From the IMG/VR virus record IMGVR_UViG_3300030329_003470, positions 62,001-126,000 of that record: 64,000 nucleotides of DNA. One strand, given 5' to 3'. Shown piece after piece: positions 1 through 8,038 of this stretch (within the stretch, counting starts at the first letter, position 1; each line of letters opens with the position of its first letter). The translations under genes and the position numbers were made by a program. The DNA is from a virus. The notes beneath the pieces are model-generated. The model made no database searches. It saw only the letters and a program-made list of their open reading frames with translations, and was not told the DNA's origin.

Positions 1-499
1 AAGTCCATCTTGCAGATAGTTTTCTTGATTTCGCCTCAACTGGTTGTTTCAAGATTTGAATTGATAATCTCTTACCAGGTGTACCTTCTAAAGATGCTGT
101 AGAAGCCGCTTTAGGAGTTGTGTTGTTCTGGTTACCAGCGTATGCTTTCGCTATTTTGAACGGAGATAATGCTTCTTCACCAGCAGTTGTGTTCGAACTT
201 ACTGTGTCTGCATATCTTATTCTTAGTGTGTGGATCTGTCCAACCGGACCAGTCATTGGTTGTACACCAACGATCTCGTTCGCTATAACAGTAGGCATAA
301 CCCTACGTATTACTGGAAGAATCACTCTGTTTAGAGTAGCAACGTTACCTGCCGATGTAGCACCTGCAGTTGCTTGTTCTGACAAATATTTCTTAGTGTT
401 TTCTAAGATAACATCCATCGTCTTTTTCTTGTTGCCGTCTAAACCTTCAGTTAGAGCCTGTTTAGTTTCGCTCCATTTAGATTCAAATAGTTCTGACAT
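1..499 (-). CDS. gp23: Major capsid protein gp23, N-terminal part (cut by window edge)
   Basis: Translation of the minus strand from the ATG at 499-497 gives about 166 residues that run off the left edge. They begin MSELFESKWSETKQAL and contain RVILPVIRRVMPTVIANEIV and GVQPMTGPVGQIHTLRIRY, which is the conserved N-terminal part of T4-type major capsid proteins. An AAGGGG ribosome-binding site lies just upstream of the ATG. In T4, gp21 removes the N-terminal part of gp23 during head maturation. The gene is last in a minus-strand run 20-(67-like)-21-22-23, the T4 head order, and follows the scaffold gene. A plus-strand ORF over the same bases is a shadow. Confidence 0.93.
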   Translation of the reverse strand, partial: MSELFESKWSETKQALTEGLDGNKKKTMDVILENTKKYLSEQATAGATSAGNVATLNRVILPVIRRVMPTVIANEIVGVQPMTGPVGQIHTLRIRYADTVSSNTTAGEEALSPFKIAKAYAGNQNNTTPKAASTASLEGTPGKRLSIQILKQPVEAKSRKLSARWT

Positions 500-524
500 T
501 TGATCTTTTCCCCTTAGTTTATTG

Positions 525-1589
525 TTATATACCCGCCAACTTACGGATATTTGTTAATTCAGCATCTTCTCTTACGGCTCTGTCACCTTTTGCTTCACTA
601 ATAACTTGTTTAGTTGATGCAACTGGTTTCTCAGCCATAACGTGAGGTAGATACTTGTCGAATGAAGCCTGTAACTTGTCAGTTTGCACTGACTCTAATA
701 GTTGAGCCATAACTTCACCCTTTGTTTTGCCCAATGGTTTGAGCATCTCAGCCATCTTTTCCTTGCGTTCCATCAAATCCGATTGTCTTTTGGCTTCCGC
801 CTCTTTGGATTCAATCACCGCTTTTTTCTCTTCGACAGCCTTCTCAGCGTCTTTTAACTTCAAAGTAGTTTCATCAACCACTTTCATTAACTTCGCAGTC
901 TCAGATTTCTCATTTAAGTAAGAATTCTGGTACTCAGAAGCAAACGCCTCGAATATTTTCTTACCAAAGTTGACTTCTCTTGCCGCTGTAATGTCTTCCT
1001 TCAGAGATTTTAACTCTTCAGCAAGTTTTTTGTTAACAGCATTCTCTACAACTTTAGCAGATTTTGTTACGAAAGCCTCTTTCATCTTAGCCATTTGTTT
1101 TTTGGCTTCGGCTACTAGTTTAACTTTCGTCTCCACAACGCCTTTTTTGTCTTCATGGAATTCTTTAATTTCTTTTGCAAGAGCGTTTACTACAAACTCT
1201 TCCATTTTCTTAAAGTTTTCATGAACACCTTTACGGTCGCCATGTAGTTCTTTTAACTCTTCTGATAATTTCTTCATTATAAACTCTTGAAGTTTAGCAG
1301 AATGAGCGCCTACGTTTTCTTTGTAAGCAATTTTTTCTTGTGCTAGTGCTTTTCTGTCTTCAACAAACTTTGTGATTTCCTCAGATAATTTCTCAGTCAT
1401 CATTTTGTCTATTGCTTCGATCATGTTTGCTTTGTCGTGTTCGTATCTTTTAGCAAACTCTTCTCTCAGTTCCGCACCTACAGTTTCTTTATTTTCCTTG
1501 ATTTTTGAATCCCAAGCCTCTTGAATGCTTTTTTGAACATCTTCTGAGATTGCTCCAGATTCAACAAGTTTTGATATTGCGTCTATCAT
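525..1589 (-). CDS. gp22: Prohead core scaffolding protein gp22
   Basis: The 354-residue product is almost entirely charged heptad-type sequence rich in Lys and Glu (for example ELKELHGDRKGVHENFKK and EIKEFHEDKKGVVETK), with no membrane segments, so a long alpha-helical coiled coil is expected. This composition, and the position directly between the gp21 protease and the gp23 capsid gene, match T4 gp22, the main scaffold of the prohead core that the protease degrades before DNA packaging. T4 gp22 is 269 residues, so this one is longer, partly through repeats of an E-[FL]-x-x-[DG]-x-K-x-x-x-E unit. The C-terminus ends in TNIRKLAGI. Confidence 0.85.
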   Translation of the reverse strand: MIDAISKLVESGAISEDVQKSIQEAWDSKIKENKETVGAELREEFAKRYEHDKANMIEAIDKMMTEKLSEEITKFVEDRKALAQEKIAYKENVGAHSAKLQEFIMKKLSEELKELHGDRKGVHENFKKMEEFVVNALAKEIKEFHEDKKGVVETKVKLVAEAKKQMAKMKEAFVTKSAKVVENAVNKKLAEELKSLKEDITAAREVNFGKKIFEAFASEYQNSYLNEKSETAKLMKVVDETTLKLKDAEKAVEEKKAVIESKEAEAKRQSDLMERKEKMAEMLKPLGKTKGEVMAQLLESVQTDKLQASFDKYLPHVMAEKPVASTKQVISEAKGDRAVREDAELTNIRKLAGI

Positions 1590-1590
1590 G

Positions 1591-2220
1591 TTATTTTAGG
1601 TCCTTTATTATGTTGGTTAGTGCATCTTTTAGATACCTTTGTGCTTTTGCGTCATTTCTAACTTCAGCGGCCAGACCCTTTGCCATATGTCCACCTTTTG
1701 TATTCATAAGATGTTCATATATTGGCGTAGGATAAGCACCTGGTGCCGAAGGTTGGGCCACAACATCAACTGTGATGATCTCAAAGTCTGAAACTTCGCC
1801 GCTTCCGTATTCGTTAATGTTTCCACTACCTCTACTTGAAACGCCTAGTTTCACACCTGATTCCAACATAGTTTTGACAAGTTGACCCATCGGTGTTGGT
1901 AAAATTTTCATTTTACCATATCCATTTGGTCCGTCCATCCACATTTCAGTAATCATGTGAGATACACGGTCCAAATTAATTTTTAAATCGTCTGGATGAT
2001 CTACTTCACCTAATACAGAGTAGCCTGAACTGATCTGGTCATTAAGTGTTTTAACTGCTTTGCCAATTTCGTTTACTGGGTAAACTCTTTGGTTAGCATT
2101 TTTAATTCCACCTTGAATACAGATACCTTTCATGTACAAATCTTTGTTATCTTGGCCTTCGTGTAAGATCTGTACTCTCGCCTGATCGTATGTTAGGTGC
2201 TCTCTAAGATAAAGTGACAT
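1591..2220 (-). CDS. gp21: Prohead core protease gp21
   Basis: This 209-residue protein has the features of the T4 gp21 serine protease family. GEVDHPDDLKINLDRVSH carries the presumed catalytic His, and GVKLGVSSRGSGNI carries the Ser, followed by SDFEIITVDVVAQPSAPGA. The protease cleaves scaffold and capsid proteins inside the prohead. The stop codon abuts the gp22 start, so the two are probably translationally coupled. T4 gp21 is 212 residues, so this is full length. Confidence 0.9.
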   Translation of the reverse strand: MSLYLREHLTYDQARVQILHEGQDNKDLYMKGICIQGGIKNANQRVYPVNEIGKAVKTLNDQISSGYSVLGEVDHPDDLKINLDRVSHMITEMWMDGPNGYGKMKILPTPMGQLVKTMLESGVKLGVSSRGSGNINEYGSGEVSDFEIITVDVVAQPSAPGAYPTPIYEHLMNTKGGHMAKGLAAEVRNDAKAQRYLKDALTNIIKDLK

Positions 2221-2251
2221 CTAAACTCTCCTTGTTTCCAATTATTGACAA

Positions 2252-3193
2252 TTACTTGCCAGAAATTGGAGATTTTGCAGATGCATCAGTACCATCTTTA
2301 GTGTCAGCCTTCGCCTCACCTGCTGGTAAGTGTTTTTCTTGGCCTGGACTATTAGCAAATTTCCCCATTGCTTCTGCTTTTGGTGCCGCTCTTCCTTTGT
2401 CTTCAGCGCCTGAACCAGTTTTTACTGGAGTTCCGCCCTGTTTAGCACCACCTGTTTTAACTGGAGATGATTTGTTATCTGCATGGTCTTTATTATCTGC
2501 TGATTTTTTGTCTACGTATTCTTTAACAGTTTCTTTAGTTTCTGCTTTTGATTCAATAGACATTTCAGGTTGAGTTTCCTGTGCTGGAACAACTGGTTCT
2601 AAAGATTCTTCTTCTTTGCCTTCTTCATCACCTTTGTCAGCCATCATTGCGTCAAATTCTGCTTTTAATTCGTCTAAAGCATCTTCTAAATCAACAACTC
2701 TGTCTTCAACATCTTTGTCTTCACCGTTTTCTTCGCCGTCAGCATCCATATCAGCCGCCATATCGTCAGCCGCTTTATCGCCTTCGCCTTCTTCGTCAGC
2801 AGAAATGTCTTTGATTAATTCATCAGTAGCGTCGCCACCAACTTCTTCAATTGACTCTTCTTCTGTTTTTTCAGACTCGTCTGTTTTTTCTTCTTCAGTA
2901 GATTCAGTTTCTTTAACTGCTTCGTCTTTAGTTTCTTCTTTAGCAACTTCTTCTACTTTTTCTTCTGTAGACTCTGCCGACGCTTCAGTTTCTTTAACTT
3001 CTTCTTTGCTGTCTTCTTTAGTTTCTTCTTTAGTTTCTTCTACTTTGTCTTCTTTGTCTTCTGCTTTCTCTTCCGCTAAACCTTCGTAGATATCTCTTGA
3101 TTTTTCTACTACGATTTCATGGAAAAGTGCTTCTGCTTTGTCAGTTTCTTCGTTGATTAGTAATTCTAATAACGATTCAAATTTATTTGTCAT
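2252..3193 (-). CDS. Acidic prohead core protein, gp67-like with long Glu-rich extension
   Basis: The first ~45 residues (LLELLINEETDKAEALFHEI followed by VVEKSRDIYEGLAEE) resemble the N-terminus of T4 gp67, a small internal prohead core protein, both in pattern and in being followed by an acidic tail. Here the tail is about 160 residues of nearly uninterrupted Glu/Asp/Lys (EETKEETKEDSKEEV type), then a DALDELKAEFDAMMADKGDE segment and a basic, Gly/Pro-rich C-terminus containing two similar PVKTG motifs. The whole is 313 residues against 80 in T4. An AAGGAG site precedes the ATG. The place between gp21 and gp20 is where T4 carries 67 and 68. The family assignment rests on the N-terminus and context only. 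Confidence 0.6.
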   Translation of the reverse strand: MTNKFESLLELLINEETDKAEALFHEIVVEKSRDIYEGLAEEKAEDKEDKVEETKEETKEDSKEEVKETEASAESTEEKVEEVAKEETKDEAVKETESTEEEKTDESEKTEEESIEEVGGDATDELIKDISADEEGEGDKAADDMAADMDADGEENGEDKDVEDRVVDLEDALDELKAEFDAMMADKGDEEGKEEESLEPVVPAQETQPEMSIESKAETKETVKEYVDKKSADNKDHADNKSSPVKTGGAKQGGTPVKTGSGAEDKGRAAPKAEAMGKFANSPGQEKHLPAGEAKADTKDGTDASAKSPISGK

Positions 3194-3212
3194 TACACGT
3201 GCTCCTTTTATG

Positions 3213-3251
3213 CGATTTGTACTTATAAGCAGTATTATTTACTACAAATCG
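3213..3251. repeat. 9-bp inverted repeat upstream of the gp67-like gene
   Basis: CGATTTGTA at 3213-3221 is repeated in inverse complement as TACAAATCG at 3243-3251, with 21 bases between the arms. It lies 20-58 bases upstream of the minus-strand start at 3193, in the only sizeable gap of the head operon. The spacer contains TTATAAG on the minus strand. It could be an mRNA hairpin, a processing site or a binding site. There is no U-tract, so it is not a simple terminator. Confidence 0.5.
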
Positions 3252-3289
3252 ATAAAAACGGCGGTGTAATTGGTGTAAAAAGGCGTCTT

Positions 3290-3940
3290 TTATGAAGATT
3301 TTTTTTGTAGGTTGAATTTTGCTAGAAATTCTTCGATAGTAAGGTGTTTTAGATTTTCTCGCCAGTTAAGATCTTTAGGATTGAACCATCCTTTGGGGAT
3401 TACACGATAGAATTGTACGTCACCAAAATCTGCCAAACATTTTTTAGTTTGGTTCATCCAATTACCATAAAAAGTTGCTTCATCTTTGCTCTTTTTGTAG
3501 TTACGAGTGTCTTTGAACATATTATTAAACTTGTATCTATTGTTGTTTGAGTCTTTTGGAAGTCCTTGATAGTCAAAACCCAGTATGTATATCTCTTTGT
3601 GTTTGCGATCACAAGCCATTCTTAAAGCAGTTGGACCACTGCTCCATCCCAAACTAGGTTGGAACCATTTGACATGATCCAGCACTTTTTGAGTTTTATT
3701 GTACTGAGCATTGAAGTTTGACCACACTTGATTCTCTATAGGATAGTTACTTTCAGCAATTTCTAACACCATTTTAGGGTCTACTGCTATTAAAAAGTCG
3801 GGTTTATCCTTTCTATAAACACCATTACAGGCAAATACTTTGCCATGCTGTTTAAGATCTTCAATTTCAATGCCTGATCGAGACTCTCCATTTCCGAGAA
3901 CGAACGCAATCCCGTGATCAGTCCTATCTGGTTTTGCCAT
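3290..3940 (-). CDS. Conserved phage protein with Rossmann-like GNGxSR motif, function unknown
   Basis: A 216-residue protein starting at the ATG that shares one base with the stop of the gene before it (TAATG). Visible motifs are AFVLGNGESRSGI near the N-terminus, FACNGVYRKDKPDFLIAVDP, and SSGPTALRMACDRKHKEIYI followed by LGFDYQG. The GNGxSR opening, the loop ending in a DP pair, and the late GFDY segment recall DUF115/MptE-like or glycosyltransferase-like Rossmann domains, but I do not recognise a catalytic set. It sits inside the head operon between the gp67-like gene and the portal side. A head role is possible from position, an enzymatic role from motifs. Confidence 0.6.
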   Translation of the reverse strand: MAKPDRTDHGIAFVLGNGESRSGIEIEDLKQHGKVFACNGVYRKDKPDFLIAVDPKMVLEIAESNYPIENQVWSNFNAQYNKTQKVLDHVKWFQPSLGWSSGPTALRMACDRKHKEIYILGFDYQGLPKDSNNNRYKFNNMFKDTRNYKKSKDEATFYGNWMNQTKKCLADFGDVQFYRVIPKGWFNPKDLNWRENLKHLTIEEFLAKFNLQKKSS

Positions 3941-4182
3941 TATAACTCTAAATTATCTGTTTCGGCTGGCTGTCCATACATTTTCTGGACAAATACTGCT
4001 TCTTCCTTTTGTTGCTCATCGTGTTCTTCAGATGATAATCTCATAGAGTTGATATCTTTGAGTGTAAGTCGAGTTTTTCTAGTATCGTCTTTGTCTAAAA
4101 TTGAAATATCTTGTTCTGGATCATACGTATTATCCTCTTTTGCACCTTCTGGTCCATATGTAAAGAATTCCATTAGTTTCAT
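3940..4182 (-). CDS. Small hypothetical protein of the head operon
   Basis: An 80-residue acidic protein beginning MKLMEFFTYGPEGAKED and containing ILDKDDTRKTRLTLKDINSM. It ends in the overlap TAATG with the next gene and begins 14 bases after the portal stop, so it belongs to the gp20 operon. No signal peptide, membrane segment or catalytic motif is visible. It may be a small core or portal-associated protein, but nothing in the sequence proves that. Confidence 0.65.
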   Translation of the reverse strand: MKLMEFFTYGPEGAKEDNTYDPEQDISILDKDDTRKTRLTLKDINSMRLSSEEHDEQQKEEAVFVQKMYGQPAETDNLEL

Positions 4183-4196
4183 ATTCGTATTTAACC

Positions 4197-5930
4197 TTAT
4201 GTAGGTGTTCCTCCACCTGTGCCACCTGGTATAACTCCTCCACCACCTGGTGTTGTGCCTGGTGCTCCTGCTCCTGGTTGTCCCGGTTCTGGTGCTTCTG
4301 GTTCTGCTGTTGGCTCTTCAAATTGGTCTAAATCCGAAGTAATACCTGCTTTGGATACTCCACCTGATCTAAGTTGAGCATTTTTGCTTTGTTTTCTTTG
4401 AGGTACATTGTTTTCTTCTGCCCACTGATCAGCATTTTGAGCCATTTCTTCTTCAGTAAGTCCAAGATATCTTTTTAACGCAAATCTTTTAGAAATATAA
4501 GGCAAGTCTGCTACCTGTACAAATGATTGAATTCTAGTTTGATCCATTTCTGTCTGTCTATACTGTGCAAAGTTTTGTGGTGGATTAAGTTTTAGTTCAA
4601 ACATACCATTGTCTATGTTGTAACCTTTGCTTTTTATCCACATTTTAAACTCTTCATCGAATGTTGGATTCAACATTGATTGTAATCTTGCACAATATTT
4701 GTTAAATCTTAATTCTTGAATGTATGCAGTACCTACTCTACCGTCATTGTACTGTTGTTGTGAATCATCTGGTCCAGTTGGCAAATAAGAACTTGGTATT
4801 CTTAAACCTCTGAACAGTTTGTTTGTAAAGAATTTAAGGTCATCTATTTCACCCAAGTTAGTACCACCCGGTAGTGTATCAACTTTAGATCCTCTTCCTT
4901 CTGCTGTTTGCGGAAAGAAGTAATCTTCATTAATACTCATTGGATTATAAGTTGCATCAATATAGTTGACACCACCTGATGTGCTTGGAATTCTTCTTTG
5001 ATTAATTTCGTTCTTGACTCTCTCAACGAATTGCATAGCCAAGTGTGTTGGCATATTACCTACGTCGATGTAAAATACTCTTCTTTCAGGTGCTCTTTGT
5101 ACCCTGTAAATGATAATTGCGTCTTCTAATAATTCTTTTTGTTTGTAAACTTTGAAAACTTGTTCTAATACTGACTGTCCAAACGGAAATAAGTTATCTA
5201 AACCATCTGACATTGACATATGTACAACGTGTTCTGCATTTATGTTGTACGCATTCATTGTTCTGTAGAATCTACCACCCGATGTTCCAGCAAATCCTGA
5301 CATATTGGCAGTTGCACCTGCGTTTGCATAACTTTGACCGTATGCCGCAGTACCACCACCTGTTGTTCCACCACCACCATATGTTTGATTGGGTGTAATT
5401 TGTGTTGCACTTAATCTTTGTAGGTTTGGATTGATATCTCTTACAACATATTGTTCAGGTTTTTTACCTTCTGATTCGTTAACAACTATTCTGTCAACTT
5501 TTGCGTTGTCAATGTACAACCATTTGTACGTTTCTGGATCTCTTACAAAGAAACAGTCTCCATATTTCAATGCATTTCTAAATATTCTAAAAATTCTTTT
5601 AGTAAGTTTGTTTGCTTTTGTCCATTGTTGAAGTGCTTTCTTTAAAAGTTTAACTTCGTGTTCTGTAGTTTCGTCTTTGAACACAATATCAAATGGAGTT
5701 TCGTTTTCTTTGTTTTGTTGTGTTGAAAATTCTGCAAGTATATCTAATGCCGCATTGATTTCTGAATCAGAATCCATTTGGTCATATTGAAAATATCTCT
5801 GTATTCTATTTGGATGTCCTGTGTAAACATCAGGCAAATAAGATGAGTAATTTCTCTTCGCAAAATTAGGTACTTTTTCTCCTGAAATTGGAGAAAGATT
5901 AGCGTCTTTAAAATATTTTTTCCAAGCCAT
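4197..5930 (-). CDS. gp20: Portal vertex protein gp20
   Basis: The 577-residue product matches T4-type portal proteins throughout. It has RNYSSYLPDVYTGHPNRIQR near the N-terminus, DSEINAALDILAEFSTQQN, the GDCFFVRDPETYKWLYIDNA segment, YRVQRAPERRVFYIDVGNMP, and DDLKFFTNKLFRGLRIPSSY before the C-terminal domain. The portal forms the dodecameric DNA channel of the head and starts prohead assembly. T4 gp20 is 524 residues. The extra length here is a Pro/Gly/Glu tail (about residues 530-577) and a Gly/Ala-rich insert (GGGGTTGGGTAAYGQ) near residue 190. Confidence 0.95.
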   Translation of the reverse strand: MAWKKYFKDANLSPISGEKVPNFAKRNYSSYLPDVYTGHPNRIQRYFQYDQMDSDSEINAALDILAEFSTQQNKENETPFDIVFKDETTEHEVKLLKKALQQWTKANKLTKRIFRIFRNALKYGDCFFVRDPETYKWLYIDNAKVDRIVVNESEGKKPEQYVVRDINPNLQRLSATQITPNQTYGGGGTTGGGTAAYGQSYANAGATANMSGFAGTSGGRFYRTMNAYNINAEHVVHMSMSDGLDNLFPFGQSVLEQVFKVYKQKELLEDAIIIYRVQRAPERRVFYIDVGNMPTHLAMQFVERVKNEINQRRIPSTSGGVNYIDATYNPMSINEDYFFPQTAEGRGSKVDTLPGGTNLGEIDDLKFFTNKLFRGLRIPSSYLPTGPDDSQQQYNDGRVGTAYIQELRFNKYCARLQSMLNPTFDEEFKMWIKSKGYNIDNGMFELKLNPPQNFAQYRQTEMDQTRIQSFVQVADLPYISKRFALKRYLGLTEEEMAQNADQWAEENNVPQRKQSKNAQLRSGGVSKAGITSDLDQFEEPTAEPEAPEPGQPGAGAPGTTPGGGGVIPGGTGGGTPT

Positions 5931-5936
5931 ACTTTA

Positions 5937-7958
5937 TTATACTAGAGAACTACCTACATTTGCAAGATTATTTTTTGTGTCTTTGGTATTTTTCTCCGTC
6001 ATTGCCCCTATCGTTATTAATTTATTTAAGTGATTTGCCACCTTTTGGTTAGATTCGTTTAACTTGACTAACTCTGCTAGACTGCTTGTATGCACAGTTT
6101 GATCTTCTGCAACAGCAGTGGCTCCTGTACCAGTGGTTGTTGCTGTTGCTTTGTTTTTTAACTGTGTTAAAATAGTTAAAGCAGTACCAAACAAACTGTC
6201 TTTTGGTACAACTGCTTCTTCTCCGTGTAACATTGCCGGAGTTCCTGTGCCAAAATTTTGGAATCCGTCTGTTCCATCTTTAAATTGAAAATTTTTATAA
6301 CGTTTAATTTGAGCATTTATCCAATCGTCATGCTCAGGTGTACCTACTGGTGGTATTTCATGATAACCATAACTTTTGGCTTGTTCCTTGTAAGAATTGA
6401 AGTTACTGGAAGTTGAAGTTCCTGTTTCTGTGTTGTCTTTTTTGAAAAAGCCAGATTTAGAAACCCCGTCTATCCATGCATTTAATTTTGGTAAGGTTTC
6501 TTCTTGAAGTTTCCTCATACCTGTTTCTAATCCGCCCACTACGTCTAGCAACTTAGGCCCATCTTCGTATATAAAAGGTTTTAAAATTTTAAATCTTAAA
6601 TCTTCAAACTCAGTTTTTAATAAATCTGTTGTATCTCTTAATGACACTAAGGTCTCAATGTTGTCGCCTCGTGCAGTCATTTCTTTGTCTAAGTCTTCCG
6701 GATCAACTGCCGCTCCAATTGCCGCCACAACTGCGTTCAACGCCTCGGTAAATCCGCCACCGGCAAGTGCGGCATCACCAAACGCCTCGGCGTTCTGCAT
6801 CACATTACCTGATATGGTTTTGATGCTGTTCTGGAATGCAACTAGGTCTCCGGTATTCTGGAACTGTTTGATAGCCTCATTGAACGCACCGCCTGACATC
6901 GCTGTAAGTTCTCTGCTGGTGTCACTTATAGGTGCACCCAGTCCTATCACTTCTTTGGCCAGTTGTTGTAATGGTCCGGGTAACTGACTAATCCCTAGTG
7001 ATAATGTTTTAGCATCACCGGCCGCCATCTTGGATAACTGTGACTGGAATACGCCATCTGCCGCCATGGCCATGTTTTGGTTGTTTAATTCTTCAACACT
7101 TTGCCCTGTAAGTTTACTCAGTGTTACTAAATTTTTTGTGTATTCTCTTGTGCCATCCAACAATTGAGCCTGTGTAAATCTTGTTGTGTTACCTCTTGCT
7201 CTTTCTAATTCTAAAAAGGTTGTTAGATAACCAGAGGTATCCTCAAGTGTCAAACCAAATTTTGCAAATTCGTTTTGTGTTATATCTCTGAGACTTCTTG
7301 TAAGACCTGCAATTTGAGGCACACCCTGGTCCACCGAGCCAAACAGTTTTGCTAACATACCAGTATTAGAACCTATTAGATCGGTAAATTTTGCCAACGG
7401 CATTCCGGCGTCATATGATGCCTTTCTTAACATCACAATTGACGAACCAAACGATGCTCCTGATTTTGCTAGTTGCATAAACACTTCGGTGTTTGCATCA
7501 ACTTCTCTTCCCAACTCATTTATTAGTTTTCCAGCAACTGGTATATCTTCCATCCCTTCAAGTAAAGATTCAAGGTTACTAATGTCTTTTGTAACATCTG
7601 ATAAAGATATTGCTGTTTTGATCATTGCCGTACCAACGGCTACCACTGCATCTTTTAAAAAGCCTAAGGCACCTGACACTATTCCTAATGGTGTTGCCTT
7701 TAATGCCATTCCAAAGTTTTTTACATCTTTTTTACCGGCTTCTAGTGCATCACTAAATTCGTGTAGAGTACCCTCACCTGCTTTTACTTTTTTCTCGTAA
7801 TCAGTGTAAGTTCTATTCAGTACTTTTTGAAGGTTAACAAAAATCTTTTTAGATCTTGATTCTTTTAAAAGAGTCTTACTGGAACTGCTCATTGTCTTAG
7901 ACAATGCCGCAACTTCCTTACGCAATTTCTCCAGTTCTTCTGTTGTATCTTCTGCCAT
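5937..7958 (-). CDS. Tail tape measure-like protein
   Basis: A 673-residue protein with an N-terminal coiled coil (TEELEKLRKEVAALSK), a hydrophobic stretch (GIVSGALGFLKDAVVAVGTA, around residue 90-115), a long helical Ala/Gly-rich middle, and near the C-terminus FGTGTPAMLHGEEAVVPKDS. A G-T-P-A-x-L-H-G-x-E-A-V-V-P motif is a hallmark of many tail tape measure proteins. T4 gp29 is 590 residues. It is transcribed away from the gp26 gene, with a TATAAATA late promoter at 8022-8029 on its strand. The neighbouring gp26 gene, with its frameshift signal, is what one expects of tape-measure chaperones. The family call rests on the C-terminal motif, size and context. Confidence 0.7.
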   Translation of the reverse strand: MAEDTTEELEKLRKEVAALSKTMSSSSKTLLKESRSKKIFVNLQKVLNRTYTDYEKKVKAGEGTLHEFSDALEAGKKDVKNFGMALKATPLGIVSGALGFLKDAVVAVGTAMIKTAISLSDVTKDISNLESLLEGMEDIPVAGKLINELGREVDANTEVFMQLAKSGASFGSSIVMLRKASYDAGMPLAKFTDLIGSNTGMLAKLFGSVDQGVPQIAGLTRSLRDITQNEFAKFGLTLEDTSGYLTTFLELERARGNTTRFTQAQLLDGTREYTKNLVTLSKLTGQSVEELNNQNMAMAADGVFQSQLSKMAAGDAKTLSLGISQLPGPLQQLAKEVIGLGAPISDTSRELTAMSGGAFNEAIKQFQNTGDLVAFQNSIKTISGNVMQNAEAFGDAALAGGGFTEALNAVVAAIGAAVDPEDLDKEMTARGDNIETLVSLRDTTDLLKTEFEDLRFKILKPFIYEDGPKLLDVVGGLETGMRKLQEETLPKLNAWIDGVSKSGFFKKDNTETGTSTSSNFNSYKEQAKSYGYHEIPPVGTPEHDDWINAQIKRYKNFQFKDGTDGFQNFGTGTPAMLHGEEAVVPKDSLFGTALTILTQLKNKATATTTGTGATAVAEDQTVHTSSLAELVKLNESNQKVANHLNKLITIGAMTEKNTKDTKNNLANVGSSLV

Positions 7959-7988
7959 ACGGGTTTATTTCACCTATTAATATACGCA

Positions 7989-7996
7989 TATAAATA
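7989..7996 (+). promoter_or_regulatory. T4-type late promoter (TATAAATA) for gp26
   Basis: An exact match to the T4 late promoter box TATAAATA on the plus strand, 42 bases before the gp26 start. It faces an identical box on the other strand at 8022-8029, so the 80-bp gap holds a divergent pair. The phage encodes a gp55-like sigma factor that would read such boxes. Confidence 0.65.
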
Positions 7997-8021
7997 TTGA
8001 CATATATACGCAATTAATGTA

Positions 8022-8029
8022 TATTTATA
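8022..8029 (-). promoter_or_regulatory. T4-type late promoter (TATAAATA) for the tape measure gene
   Basis: TATTTATA on the plus strand is TATAAATA on the minus strand, 63 bases upstream of the tape measure ATG at 7958. It probably also drives the rest of the leftward head operon, because no other exact box was noticed inside that operon. Confidence 0.65.
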
Positions 8030-8038
8030 GAATAAAAA

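Noticed and set aside
2616-3089. 157-codon Ser-rich plus-strand ORF
   Set aside because: It is the reverse of the Glu/Asp-rich gp67-like gene; Ser/Ala runs are what that produces.
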